A stretch of 64,000 nt of DNA from Brassica napus (GCF_020379485.1 NC_063437.1:16393726-16457725), one strand, 5' to 3'; shown: positions 20,901 through 33,092, counted from the stretch's first letter. Made by a program: numbers and translations. Notes: a model not told the origin generated them from the sequence alone.

Positions 20901-23827
20901 ATTTTGTATATTTTTTTATATATAATTTCCTAATCCTAATACTATTTGAAAGCCCCAACATCTATATAAATAAACAACTGATTCTCACAAATCTAACTAT
21001 CAAACTATCTACACAAATCTATTTCTAATATCTTTTAAAAATCAACATATATTTTTGATAAATATTATGAAAAATATGCACATTTAAACGATAAATAAAA
21101 CTAATTTGATTTGAATTAATTAGAATAAAAATAATAATTATACTTGAGTTTGAATCTGAAAGAATATATATGCAACTCAATAAACTCACAACATGAGTGA
21201 CTAGATTAATCCAACTTCTATCCGAAATCAAAGATCTAACTAAAATAAGAAAAATATAACTTTATTATAAAATCTATTTATTTTTATACATATAAATTAC
21301 ATGATGACTCAAAACATATTAATAAATAAAATAAAATATTAACTAATTGTTACAATATAGGTTTATATATATGCATGAGATTTCAGAATATTATCGTTAT
21401 ATTCATTTACGTAATTTTGAATCAACTACTTCAGTTTATTTTTTATTTAGTTCTAAGCACAATATATATTAAGCGATATATAATCTTACAAAAATATATT
21501 TACATATCTAAGAAAATAAAAAATCTAAATGCAAATAAGAATTTAATCAAAATTAATTATATTAGAATAAAATATTATAGTTGAATTCAGAGAAATAGAT
21601 CAATATACCCAAGTGATAAAAAAATCGATTGTTGACCCAGAAAACAACCAAAACGACTAGAAATAGCATATCCAAAATCATATGTGTAATTAAAATAATA
21701 TAATATTATTAATTTAAATTATATATATATAAATTAAAAATTAATTTAAAACCAAAAGTAAATATCAATTAATTATAATAAAAGTAAAGATCATGGCCAA
21801 ACTGAATATTTTGTAAAATAAAAACACAATAACTAAACAACTCATAAATAAAACTGTAGTTATGATAACATAAAATACATAAATAAATAAAAAATATTCG
21901 TATCCGCGCAGGTAAATCACCTAGTATATATATATATCTAAGTTAAGTCCTATATTAAATCAAGTATCTTGTGTAATCTTAATTAATTCAATTAGAACTA
22001 GAAATGAACTTTCAAAAAATAAAAATTTTATTTCCAATATTAAAAGTACTTTGGGATAACAACTTTTTGCCTCTTTGGTATAAATTATTAGCAAACTCTT
22101 TTGTAAATATCTGTAGATAAATATTTTGTTTTTTGTATTTTGTTCTTTGGTTTTTTTGTTTGTAATTTCTATTAAAGATGACTTGAATTTTGGTGCAACG
22201 GTAAAATGTCACTTTCGTTCGTATAATTATTATATCTAATCTATTAAAACTGAAGTACAATTATTACTTAATCCTGATTTTTTAAAATATATACCATGGA
22301 ATGCTATTGCCTTTTAATTTAAAAATTAGTCAACAATTTTTCCAGTCTTTGCATAAGTGACGTTGTATACTTCTATATATGCAAGTATGACTGCTTAAAG
22401 TTTTGGTTTTGTGTTGCTTCTGTTTTTTCCAATTTGTATACATTGAGAAAAATAAAGTTTCGTAATTGGCGTCGTTTTGATTGCCTTTCAGGGTTTGTTT
22501 CATAGAGAATGTTATGAGTGTCAGTGTGTGTCAAAATTCTCTGATTGATTATTATGCAGTATCCTGGTTTCACATCTATGGGATGAAAAAAAGAAAAGAA
22601 ATTAACCTAGGTGATACATCAGTTAGTCTTCTTAATTGATTAAGAAGCAAACTACATTGATGCTTCCAAGTTTTTCTGAGCTTACTCTAACATAATATAG
22701 AGAATAGTGTTTATGAACTTTAAAAAAAAATCGAACTCGATATGTTTAATAAAACCAAAGTTTTATGGGTCATACAATACACAATTTCTGATTCCATTAT
22801 TTAAACTTTTAAAAAAATAATAACAAGTCATACGATAAAGATATGATTAAACCTGACGATTAGTTTTTATTTAACATGTTTAAGTCAATAACATATAATT
22901 TTTATTATATTTAGATTTTATATTAGAAAATTATTAAATTTAATCTACAAAAAGTAAACCCGAGTCAGAATCTAGTTTGATTTAAGAAAAGCTTCTAAAA
23001 TAAAGTAAAAGTCATGTTTTAAAAAATTATAAATACAGATATAAGAATTTATAAATTATTTTTCATATTATTAATAAAAACCCTAAACTGGTATTTAACT
23101 TCAATCAAATTTATCTCCAGTTTTTTAATTTTATTCAAAGTATATATGTGGGCCATTCACCACAATAACCAAATTTGTTTTTTTGTAAAGATATATTTTT
23201 AACTTGAACAGTTCCGCACTGTAGCATAATTATAGTAGCAACTGGTTAAACTGAAATAGACATTTTCCAATTACAAGCCATATGTATGTATGGACCTATA
23301 GGTGTTATGAGTACGTACCCACAAATCTTTGGTAAGTCCTCAGCTCTAGGAACATCAGGAGCCATAACCGTGGTTAAAGTATCTCTCCAGTTAGCAGCTT
23401 GAGAGCTATAGAGATCAAAATTAGTGTTATACTTAACCTTCTTGGTGATGTCTCTGCTATAAAACCCTCTCTTCACTTCCGTGTCTTTCTCATGAAACCC
23501 ACGAGTCCCCTCCTTCATCTTCTCCATTACATCAAGTGGAATCCCATGTTTTATCACCTGGAAAAAACCGAACTTCTCAGCCGCGTCTCTCACTTCCGCA
23601 ACCACATTCTCTCGTGTTACCGTGGACTCGAACATGCCACCTCCAAGATCGATCGTTGGAATCACCACCGTCGAGGAGGGTTTGATAGGGTTTTCTACGG
23701 TGACATGTGGTGAATGATGGAAAATGCGAGGGATATGTGTGATTCCGGCGTCGACGAGACCCTTAACTCCAATTTTCATTTCGTCGAATGCTTTTACCTC
23801 ACTGTCACGGTCGTATAAGCCTGCCAT
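17999..23827 (-). CDS. 2-oxoglutarate/Fe(II) dioxygenase, ACC-oxidase-homolog type (copy A)
   Basis: Three exons on the minus strand: 23827-23319, 18667-18346, 18250-17999, in frame, 360 residues. It starts [20 protein letters not shown], has the N-terminal DIOX_N region ([18 protein letters not shown]), and a 2OG-Fe(II) domain with ligands His233 and Asp235 (SSHTDISF) and His289 (VEHRVL), and the 2-oxoglutarate pair Arg300-x-Ser302. Length and motifs fit the ACC oxidase homolog branch of plant 2OGDs, which includes GSL-OH of glucosinolate metabolism; the substrate is not predictable. Intron 1 is 4651 bp because Helitrons sit in it, against under 100 bp in B and C. Intron 2 uses a GC donor (CAG/GCAAAT). 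No stop or frameshift was seen, but splicing across intron 1 may be impaired. Confidence 0.82.
18717..20044 (+). mobile_element. Helitron in intron 1 of copy A, 1328 bp
   Basis: 5' end TCCTATATATTAAAACAGAAG after A; 3' end hairpin CCCGTGC-GGTT-GCACGGG, then TCAAAATCTAG followed by T. AT-rich inside, with no coding capacity. The equivalent intron of pseudogene A' (about 37150-37200) lacks it. Confidence 0.9.
20047..21924 (+). mobile_element. Second Helitron in intron 1 of copy A (5' end uncertain)
   Basis: Starts with ATAATATTATTTGAGAAGTC, the subterminal sequence of another AT-rich Helitron group, and ends at CCGCGCAGGTAAATCACCTAG followed by T. The 3' hairpin is decayed. The left end abuts the previous Helitron, which may have inserted within its 5' terminus. 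The whole 18717-21924 interval is absent from copy A'. Confidence 0.6.
20249..20586. mobile_element. MULE-type MITE with telomere-like core, 338 bp
   Basis: Exact 9-bp target duplication ATATTATAA at 20240-20248 and 20587-20595. Inverted ends GAGTAATTCCCTAAGATAGA and GAGTAATTCTCTCAAATGGA; core of repeated GGTTTAGGGTTTAGAG. It is nested in the Helitron 20047-21924. Confidence 0.85.
22240..22975 (+). mobile_element. Third Helitron in intron 1 of copy A, 0.74 kb
   Basis: 5' end TCTATTAAAACTGAAGTAC after A (an alternative TC lies 5 bp upstream); 3' end CCCGAGTCAGAATCTAG followed by T. In A' the flanks are joined directly (near 37980, TTTATTTTGATTTAAG), which gives an empty-site proof. Confidence 0.8.
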
Positions 23828-23935
23828 AGTGTCTTTCTTACTATTTTCTTTTAATACAAGAACAAGGAACTGAAGAAAGAGGCAGACTTGTGACTTGTGT
23901 GTTCTTGTTGTATCAGAGCTCGGTGACACTCTCCG

Positions 23936-23943
23936 TATATATA
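23936..23943 (-). promoter_or_regulatory. TATA box of dioxygenase copy A
   Basis: TATATATA on the minus strand, about 110 bases before the ATG at 23827, the expected distance for a plant promoter with a short leader. Confidence 0.6.
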
Positions 23944-24232
23944 GCAACACAAATGTGTTTTGGTGTGTGAACAGAGAAGTTGAAATAATTACACTTGTTT
24001 GTCCAACTTTTTGGTTGATGTTTATGTGATATATACCCCATGTGAATTATGTGGTATATAGTCCTTGAACTCAGCTAGTGCGGTCCTAAAAAAATTGGGT
24101 ACCTGGTACCAAAAAAAAAAAGGAGTAGAGGTGAGGTCCCCTCTCGTCGTCGATACAATTATTGTACTACGTAATTCTCCCTTTTTTTCTTTTTTTAGTA
24201 GGGTATAATTATTTATAGGGACAGTAATTTTA

Positions 24233-24933
24233 GAGTTATTCTTGGGTCCACCCCCTAAGGTGAACCTCTAGGTTCACCAACCAATAGGACTTCATTATTT
24301 CAAATTCGATATCTTTTAAAAAAAGAAACAAAATATTGTCAAGATATATTATGTTTTTAAAATAAAATGGTTAAAAGATTAGAAAAAAATAGTAGTTACA
24401 GAAAAACAAATTTAAAAAAAAAAATATTTTTATCGTCGTCAGCAAAACACTAAACCCTAAATCCTAATCCCTAAACCCTAAATCATAAACCCTATAAACC
24501 CTTGGGCAAACTCCAAACCCTTGGATAATTCATACTCTAAATCAAAAACATTAAATCTTAAAACCCTAAATCCTAAACCGTAAACCCTTGAGTGTTTAGT
24601 GTTTTTGATTTGAAATTTAAGATTTATCCAAGGATTTAAGATTTACCCAAAGGTTTAGGATTTAGGATTTAGGGTTTAGGGTTTAGAGATTAAGGATTAG
24701 GGATTAGGATTTAGGGTTTAGTATTTTGCTAAGAATGTTAAAAATATATATTTTTAATTACTACTTTTTTAATTTATTTATTTTAACCTTTTTATTTTAA
24801 AAATATAATATAACTTATAGCTTGAGAAAATATTTTGTTTTATTTTTTAAAAGATTTCGAATATAAAATAAAACAATCCTATTGGTTGGTGAATCTAGAG
24901 GTTCACCCTAGGGAGTGAACCCAAGAATAAGTC
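24233..24933. mobile_element. MULE-type element with telomere-like core, 701 bp
   Basis: Exact 9-bp target duplication GTAATTTTA at 24224-24232 and 24934-24942. Long inverted ends, left GAGTTATTCTTGGGTCCACC and right GACTTATTCTTGGGTTCACT, continue inward for more than 60 bp. The core holds degenerate CCCTAAA units in one half and TTTAGGG units in the other, so it can fold back. No transposase. Confidence 0.88.
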
Positions 24934-24942
24934 GTAATTTTA

Positions 24943-25999
24943 TAAATAAATAAAGACCATAATGAAAACCGTATTTTATTGTATATCTTTTTATTTGTTT
25001 TACATGTTTCAAAATGATATTTTAAATAGATACATTTTTGTATTGATAATAACTAATTGTAAATTTCAAAAAAAAATTACATTTACTAAATTCTTATTTG
25101 ATTATAATTATGAAAACTAGATAATCAAAAATAAGCATTTAATAACAAAATTTAATATATTATTAATATATAGAAAAAATTAAAACATTTATCATTTTGA
25201 AACGAAAAAGGTATATCTGATTTAACATGGGTCCTTAATTAATATAGGGCCTTCTGCAAAACGATTCATAAAACATTGTTGTTCAGGACCAGTCTTGAAA
25301 TTCCATTGCAAGTGTTTAATGTCGTAGTTTTCAAAGATTTTTATTTTCTCATAATGCGTACTTTTTTACAAGGTCTTTTTGGTATGAACTGTCAAGAATC
25401 ATGGTCTCACTTTTTTTTTTGGTTCACAAGCTCAGATATTTTAACTCTAAATTTCTGTCCTTATACTCTCTTGTTGCCGTCCTCCACCGTCCAATACCAA
25501 CTTTGATGCCAACTCTATCATCTTGAGAGTGTAGTTAACGACTCTACTGTGTGAATGTGTCCTCTCGCAACATTGTATTCCTCTATATACTCTTAGCGTG
25601 TTCAGATGTTACATAATTGATTTCATCAAGTTCCTTTACCTAGAGTTTAACAACAATAAAAAATACTTTACGCAAAACGTCTAAATCAAAATATATTTCC
25701 CTACGGAAGTGGAGTTAAAGACAAACCTAATCATGTTTGTTGTATAATATCACAGTTGCGTGATTTGGGGGAAGTCTCTCACACAGTATTTCAACATTGT
25801 AAAAAGAGAAATAATAGAAAACAAAAGAAAGTGATCACTTCCACAGTATCTCATGAGAGGTGAAAACCATTTCTTTGTAGAGAGATTGCAAATATTATAA
25901 GAAACTCTCTTCCACCATTTGCGATGTAATAGTAAGTGTTATTTTATATTTTTATTTAAAGTTTATTTATTTTGCAAACTGATATTGTTTACTCTATAC
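24943..25999. other. AT-rich intergenic spacer
   Basis: No supported gene. Short open stretches near 25276-25506 show no family motif. Confidence 0.5.
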
Positions 26000-27405
26000 T
26001 GAGAAACTATGGGAAAAGGCGGAGGAAAGAACATAAACCCACACAAAATTGGAGAAATCTTCTCTCTCTCCTCAAAACTTCCAACTTCTCTCTAACACTT
26101 TGACTGCGTTTTCTGGCTCCGGCGGCCGCCTTTGACGTGTGTGGCCGCCGAGAGCTCTCTCTCCTCCTCTCTCTTTAATTTTTGCTTCGTTTTGCCTCTT
26201 CCTATCCTTCCGTCGATATGCATGATGTTGAGGTCGAGGCTCCGCCGAGGATTCATCTAGATCCGCTCCGGGGAAGAGGGGGATTAGATCCGAGGTCTGT
26301 GGGCTCTGATTGGAGTATCAGTGAGGCGGTGGAAGTTTGAGGTGGCTCGAAGTCGGCATTTTGGTGTTCACTTCCAGATCTCAGTTTTTTCCTTCGTAGA
26401 TCTGCAGCTCTGAATGGAGATTGCGGCGTGACGTGTGGTGTTTGTGGCGGTCTCGCTCCGGGTCTTATAGTGTTGTACTCTGAAGTGTTTAACTTCGTTG
26501 TGGAGTGGGGTTTCAAGCGCTCCCTAGATAGCGACTTGGTGTCTCGTTGTCTGTCAAAGGTCCGTCTTGTGCCTAAGGGGGATGGCGACTCTGTCTTGTC
26601 GAAGCGTGCACGGTGGATAACACGGCTGTGTGGTCATTCTGTCTCTGTGGTTTGCGCTTGCAATCGAAGTTAGGAGTCTCAAGATCTGTCGTCTATGGCT
26701 GCTCTTCCTCTTCTCTGGTATTGCTCTCTCCTTGTTCTGTCGGCGTCATTTGCAGGTTCATGTTGCTCTGTCCTAGTGTCTGAGCCTTTAGCATCGCATT
26801 GTTTGTTGGTCTTCGTCTCTTGCGTGTGGCTACAAAACGGTGCGCATGAAAGACTAGATACATGTTCTGTGTATTTGGAGTAAGGGTGCGGTGCGAGATC
26901 CCGGTGAGTCAGTAGGGTCTAATGTCGTTGTGGCGACTTACTTGAGACCGGTCATCCCAGTGCGTGGTGGTTTCACTTGGACCCCTGCGTAGTCTGTTCT
27001 CTTCTTACAGCTGATGCTGATGTTTACGGTCGTTGCTTGCCTCTTTTTCGGCCGTTTTGGTTCTGTGGCCTTTGGGTCCGCGGTCTAGTATAATAGTCTC
27101 CGGGGTCGAGCATCTAGGTTTCTGTTACATGAATAAAGCTCGACCTTGCCTTGCGGTGCTCTTGGCCTCGGGTTCTTGCTGCCTTATCGTGCTGTCTTAG
27201 CTTTGAAGGCTTCCCGCGAGCTGTTCTTGGCTTAACCTGATCATAAAGAGTGGATCATCGGGGAAGCGAATATTACCGGGTTAGGTCTCTCGGTTTAACT
27301 GAGGTTGCTTCTTTTGCGGCAAACGGGAAGTTCCATCTCTGTCTAGGCTGGTGGTTAGCTGCTCGGCTTGTTGTGTCAGTCCCAATATAGGTTAAGAAGA
27401 TTCTC
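26000..27405 (+). other. Unclassified GC-richer, transcript-like block
   Basis: About 1.4 kb clearly less AT-rich than its surroundings, with CT-rich leader-like sequence (26040-26190), several ATG-started short frames (for example MHDVEVEAPPRIHLDPLRGR near 26218) and an AATAAA-like ATGAATAAAGC near 27128. No frame exceeds about 80 codons and no protein family is recognisable. It could be a non-coding retroposon (Sadhu-like or a LINE 5' region) or a dead gene. Confidence 0.35.
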
Positions 27406-27412
27406 TGTTTAG

Positions 27413-27675
27413 GGCATCTCCAATGAGACTCTATTTTTCATCTATAATTTATACTAAAATAGAATAGCTCTATTATAGTGTAATTTTTGCTTCAATGATG
27501 TTACCCTATAATAGAGTTAATCTATTATAGAGTGAAATATAGAGGAATGTCACTTTTTCACTCTTAATATAGAGTAAAATATGACATTCTTCTATATTTT
27601 ACTTTATAATAGGGTAACACCATTCGAGCACTATAATAAAGTTACTCTATTTTAGTGTAAATTATAGAAGAAATT
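27413..27675. mobile_element. Palindromic CTCTATTATAG-type MITE
   Basis: Begins GGGCATCTCCAATGAGACTC. The left and right halves are roughly inverted around alternating CTCTATTATAG / CTATAATAGAG units. It resembles 16395-16612. No target duplication was resolved. Confidence 0.5.
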
Positions 27676-28811
27676 TGAGTAATTTGTTTTGAGTCGGAAA
27701 ATAACTGGACCAAATTATTTTATTTAAAGTAATTTGGGTTCCATTTAATTTGATTTTAGTTTCAGTTTAAATCACTATGCATTTGTTATGTATTGTTGTA
27801 GAACCTACATGGTATGTATCAAACATTTTTCTATTATATGGCAGACGATACTACACGTAGGTGTCAAACATTTTTCTATTAACATTGCTTCGTGTTCAAT
27901 ACATACGGATTTGTGTTAACTTAGAAAAGTAACGGATCAAAACTATTCGAAACCAAAAAACGTTATGATCAATAAAGCAATTATGATAAGTTTAGGGGAG
28001 GAATTAGAACCCCTAGCTTGCGACTTTGAGAAACATGACGTGTTAGTATGACCTTGATCGACGTTTCCCATGCCAACTAGTTTAACCTTAGCACATGCCC
28101 TAAATATAAAAGGAGCACGTAGGTCTCATCACAACTTCCCATATAACATTTTACCAAAAAAAAACTTCCCATATAACAATATCAAGAACCGACAAATGAT
28201 GGATGATGATCTACATCATATTTCTTTCGTCTTTACTATAGCATAGTTATTTCAAATCTCTTCAGTCCATGTGCACCCTTCACCGCTAAATTTATGTCAT
28301 TTTTCTGGTTAAATACAAAATATCAGGTTAGTTAATATGAACCTCCATAGATCTACTCCATGGAATAGAAGATTTCCATGAAAAAAATTGTCATGGAGGT
28401 TCAGATTTATGTCATTTCTTACATTTAGCAATGAGATTTTATCATCAGATTCTAAGTTCTCTATTGAATTATATGATAATTAATTTAGTAATAAAATCTT
28501 TGTAATATCTAACAAAAATAAATGTTATTTAGGCGTAAGCAGGAACAACAAGAAAGTGATCTATCAATATTCTTTTGAAAATTCCTCACATGATAATAGA
28601 GGGAATTTAATAATAGACGGCAATATCTTATTAGATCAAACGTGAAATAAACATTTCAATGGGACTACAACATGTAGTTATCCTTTTTCTCAAACGTACA
28701 AAAAAGTGTAGTAACTTCAGAAACCATATTGTGCATCTGTGTGCACTAAAATTTTATTGGAAACACAAAGGAAATAACAATATAGATTCAGATCAGGTTC
28801 ACTTATTTTGT

Positions 28812-30070
28812 TCAGATCCTTAAATGGCTCAGCGAATTGTTCCCATCACGTTTTCTAGCCACATAGTGGTTGGAGGCTTCCGGAGTGGTTTCCCTGTACT
28901 TGGGAGGGTTTTCTTCAGACAAAAGCTCTTTAATGGGTCCATATACTCTCGGACTTGTTGAAGGAGGATGCACAAAGAAAGATGCAACCGAAGTGCGTGG
29001 CTCTTTACCTCCATTTGCCAAAACTCTATGCTCCACACTCACAAACTTGTCATTCGTTATAAGCTGCAAAAATAAAAAAAACACTATGAAGACCTTGTTT
29101 TCTTACTAATTATGGACCGTTTGATTATAAGTGTAAACAACAACTTGCCTGTAGTAGATCACCAACGTTAAGGATAAGAGCATTCGGATTAGGAGGAACA
29201 TCGATCCAGTATCCATCATGGAGAACTTGAAGTCCTCCAATGTGATCTTGAAGAAGTATAGTGATGAAAGATCTGTCTGTATGCTGAGTGGCGCCCAGCG
29301 TTAGGTCTGGCTCAGGACACGGCGGGTAACAATGACAGAGCATCAACAAACCTTTTGCACAATCCATTTTTTTGAGGTGGTTAGGCTTCAGCCCTAAGGA
29401 TTCTGATATGAGCTCAAATATTAACTCCCCAAACATCATCACTCTCTTTGAGTAGTCCAACATGATCTCCCTAAAACACTCAAACATAAAATAAACTCTC
29501 AAAACCCATCAAACAAAAACACTAATGAAGTTAGTATTAATTAAAATCAAGAGAAGCCGTGTTCGTACCTACAAATGTCTGGTAAGTCATCGGTTTTTGG
29601 AACATCAGGAAACATAAAACAACTTAAGGTATCTCTCCAGCTCGCAGCAGGAGAGTCATAGAGATCAGAGTTAGAGTTATACTTAATCGCTTTGGTTTTT
29701 TCACGGCTATAGAACCTTTTCCTCGCTTCTGGATCTTGCGCGTGAAACGCACGGATCCCTTCTTTTATCTTCTCCATGACCTCGAGAGGAATCCATGGTT
29801 AATCGCCTGGAAAAAACCGAACTTCTCCATAGCGTCTTTAACCTTCTTAGTCACTTCCTTTCTTGTGACCGTGGACTCGAACACGCCACCTCGGAGATCT
29901 ATCGTAGGGATAGTCAACGTAGAAGGAGGTTTAGGGTTAGTTACCGTGGCTTGCGGGTTATGGAATATGCGTGGGATTTTTGTGATTCCGGCGTCGACGA
30001 GACCCTTCACCCCGATTTTCATCTCGTCGAATGCTTTTACCTCATCCGCACGGTCAAATGTTCCCGCCAT
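28812..30070 (-). pseudogene. 2OG/Fe(II) dioxygenase, ACC-oxidase-homolog type (copy B), one-base frameshift
   Basis: Same three-exon structure as copies A and C: 30070-29569, 29470-29149, 29063-28812 (an in-frame upstream ATG at 30088 adds MESKCT). Exon 1 is 502 bp where copy C has 503. Compared with C, one C is missing near 29793 (ATCCATGG against ATCCCATGG), so the frame changes after [12 protein letters not shown] and soon stops. All else is intact, including HTD (TQHTDRSF), the distal His (VEHRV), R-x-S (EPRTSVASF) and the C-terminus SNHYVARK...LSHLRI. Intron 2 uses a GC donor (CAG/GCAAGT). A very young pseudogene, or possibly an assembly error. Confidence 0.85.
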
Positions 30071-30167
30071 TGTGCACTTTGACTCCAACTTTTTTTTTCT
30101 GAGTGTTTTATGAAAGGAAATGGAGAAACTTGTGTTGTGTTTTGATCGAGTGACCTAGCTCTGTCTC

Positions 30168-30175
30168 TATATATA
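30168..30175 (-). promoter_or_regulatory. TATA box of dioxygenase copy B
   Basis: TATATATA in the minus-strand context CCTTATATATAGAGACAG, about 100 bases before MAGTFD. The same promoter core is kept in copy C (51452-51459). Confidence 0.6.
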
Positions 30176-30209
30176 AGGAGGGAAAACTGGCGAAGACATG
30201 AAATAGATG

Positions 30210-32215
30210 CCAAAGAGAAGGACGGGTCGTGTAATTAATCCATTCAGCGGCGTGCCAATACATAAAAAGATAATATAAAAAATGGTTTAGAAGTCTGTCT
30301 AATAATATTTTTAAACAACTTTAAAAAAAAATAAAAAATCCAGTCTATTGTCTTAAAAATCGGTTTTGGCGATCGTCTAATCACCAATTTCATATAAAGA
30401 ACCTAATTACCATCTAATGATTTTTTAAACATTGATAAAAACCAAGCGAAACACAATGTGTTCTTAATAAATCCCTTTTCAATAAAAAATCGAAATTGAC
30501 ATATCATCTTAAAAAGAAACAAACAATTCGAACATTGCTGACAATACAGTTTTCATGGTAAGTTTAAATAATTTTTAGCATACATTTGCCGCATCATCAA
30601 TCTGAAATTTGAGAAAATGATGTGAAAAGATGAATAAACATCCGAAATGCAACGTTGGTTCTTAGGGCCAATCAAAAAAATTCGTACAATGCAATTTTAG
30701 AAACATCAATACGTAAATTTCTTAGGACAATGATTCGATATTACTATCAATATTAAATTTCTCAATTCTCAAAATAGTAAGAGTCTTGAAAAAAATCCAT
30801 ATTTTTTCAGATTAAGAAAACAGTCATTTAAGCTTCAGAAAAGTGAGATTTGGAGTAAACGCTAGGACGATTTGTATATCTTATAAATAAATCATACTTA
30901 CCCAAGAAAAATATTATGCTAAAAGAATGGATATACGTATAGCTTGAAAATGTATTAACCAATTGTATTAAGTTCCAAACGTTGTTATCACTCAAAGCTG
31001 TAATAGGATAATTTTTTTCTTAAGTCAAATTAATAACAATGCACAATCGACTATCTAATTACTCGAACATGATTTTCCGAAGTATTGTCGTTGTTTTGCA
31101 TCAAATTCAGCAATTTATCTTTTATTTTATTATATTTGGGTGGCACAAGCATATAGCTATTCTTCTTTGGAGAGCTAGGTAAATTCTTCTGGATGAAATT
31201 TGTATCTTTGTTTATCAAATCGTGTTTATATTTTCTTTCATTTATTAGTGTATTAACCTTACTTAACTTATTCTACTTGAAACTTGAAAAATGTCCAGTT
31301 ACAAAAAAAAAAGAAAAAAAACTTGAAAAATGTTCTGATATTCCAAGTATAGTAATTTGCTGACATAATTTCGTAGTAGTTAACCGGAAGCCACTAATTG
31401 GATTATAAAAAGGTTGACATTATTGTAAGAGAAAGACTTCGTCCCTATGGTGAACTTTTAGATTCACCAACCAATCAAAAATTAGCATACTAAATATAGT
31501 TTTTTTCATAAAAAGAAACAAAAAAAAATTAGTAGCTGTAAAAAAACATTTTAAAAAAAAATTGTTAACATCCACACTAAATCCTAAACCCTAAATCCTA
31601 AACACCAAACCTAAACCCTAAACACTAAACCCTAAACTTTTACATAAACCTTAAACCCTTGTGTAAAACATAAATCCTTAGATAAATCTTAAAAACTAAA
31701 CCCTAAAATTTAAGGTAAACCCTAAACCCTTGGGTAAATCTGAAATCATTGGGTAAATCTTAATTCTTAGGCAAATTTTAAATCATTGAATAAAATATTT
31801 TGGGTTTAGGGTTTTACCCAAAAGTTTAGGATTTATCCAAGAATTTAGGATTTACCCAAAAGCTTAAGGTTTAGTGTTTAGGGTTATGAATTTAGGGTTT
31901 AGTATTTATGATTTACATAAGGATTTATGATTTACATAAGAGTTTAGAATTTACCTAAGAGTTTAGAGTTTAGATTTAGCATTTATGATTGGGCGGACGG
32001 CATTAACAATTTATAGAAAAATATTTTTTTTTACAGCTACTAATAATTTTATTCATTTTTATCTATTTATTTTAAGAAGTAAATTCGAAATATTTTGTTT
32101 TTTTTTACGAAAAAGACTGTATTTTATATGCTAATTTTTATTGGTTGATGAACCTAAAAGTTCACTATCAGGGTGAACCCAAGTTTTTTCTCTTATTTTA
32201 ATAAGGATTGAACGT
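30210..32215. other. 2-kb insertion in the upstream region of copy B
   Basis: Upstream of B, homology to the promoter of C stops near 30215 (AAAGAGAAGGA) and resumes near 32230 (AAGGAGATATATTGAGATATCG). In C these two points are adjacent, around 51500. So about 2 kb has been inserted in B, or lost from C. It contains a MULE-type element and otherwise AT-rich DNA with no gene. Confidence 0.65.
31429..32192. mobile_element. MULE-type element with telomere-like core, 764 bp
   Basis: Target duplication TTATTGTAA / TTATTTTAA (9 bp, one mismatch). Inverted ends include GGTGAACTTTTAGATTCACC on the left and the reverse of GGTGAACTTTTAGGTTCATC on the right, then CAACCAAT. The core is a degenerate CCCTAAA/TTTAGGG fold-back. 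Clearly related to 24233-24933 in end sequence and layout. Confidence 0.82.
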
Positions 32216-33092
32216 GGACGACAGAGAATCAAGGAGATATATTGAGATATCGTCAGTATTATTCAAAAAGAAATCATCAATATTATATCATACTATTAAA
32301 AACTTATTATCATATCATCGAGATCGTATCTTTTAGGCCTATTTAGAACTATTTTATCATTATCAATAATATATCATATTAATAAAATCATTTTTATATT
32401 TTGAATGGAAACCATAGAGCGGTGCATCTTTGGAATTGGTGTGATTTAAAAGTTATAAATGTCAGCAATATTCAAGAATGTTCCTATAAATATTTCCAAC
32501 TTCAATTACATTTGACTTGGGAAAAATAAAAAATGAAACTAAACCTAAATTTTTAATTGAAAATCTATTGTGTAAAATGAAAAATATTTTTATAATAACA
32601 TTATATATATAATATTTTAGGTTTTTTGTCAACATATAATATTTTTGTTATATATCATAATCAACAATTCTAAAACTAATGTAAAAACAACATATAAAAA
32701 CTGACATATTAAATAATATTATATAAACATAATATATTTTCAATTATAAAATTTCACTGATTTATATTTTGTTAACCATGATGCATAAATTGTTTAAATA
32801 GGTAATGCTAACGAAAATGAGATCTGGTCCGAGATAAAAAAGCACGTGACTTCGTATCGGGGCTGGCTCCTTACTATAAAAAGGCTTTGGACAAAACAAA
32901 TTATATATTTAGCAAGAAGCATTTTAATATATTAATCAAGTTGATATGATAGTAGTATAATAATCTTTAGAATCATTTTGTTTTTTTTTTTGTCATCTGT
33001 TAGATTAATAAACTTTTATCCGTTCGAAACATGATTTTTCTAGAGCCATGCATAAACCGACAAGGTAAACCATAAACATAACCTTTCGAAAC
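32193..33092. other. Distal upstream region of copy B
   Basis: 32220-32470 is homologous to 51495-51770 upstream of copy C, including CGGTGCATCTTTGGAATTGG and TTATAAATGTCAGCA. The remainder is AT-rich with no gene. Confidence 0.6.

Noticed and set aside
24450..24730. Interstitial telomere array
   Set aside because: The CCCTAAA/TTTAGGG units are degenerate and inverted within a bounded MULE-type element with an exact target duplication.
26253..26883. Three short frames in the GC-richer block as genes
   Set aside because: They overlap on both strands, are under 90 codons, and have no recognisable domain or splice pattern.
27985..28110. Possible minus-strand SINE head (TAGTTGGCATGG and GGTTCTAATTCC)
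   Set aside because: The boxes are weak, and no poly(A) tail or target duplication was found.
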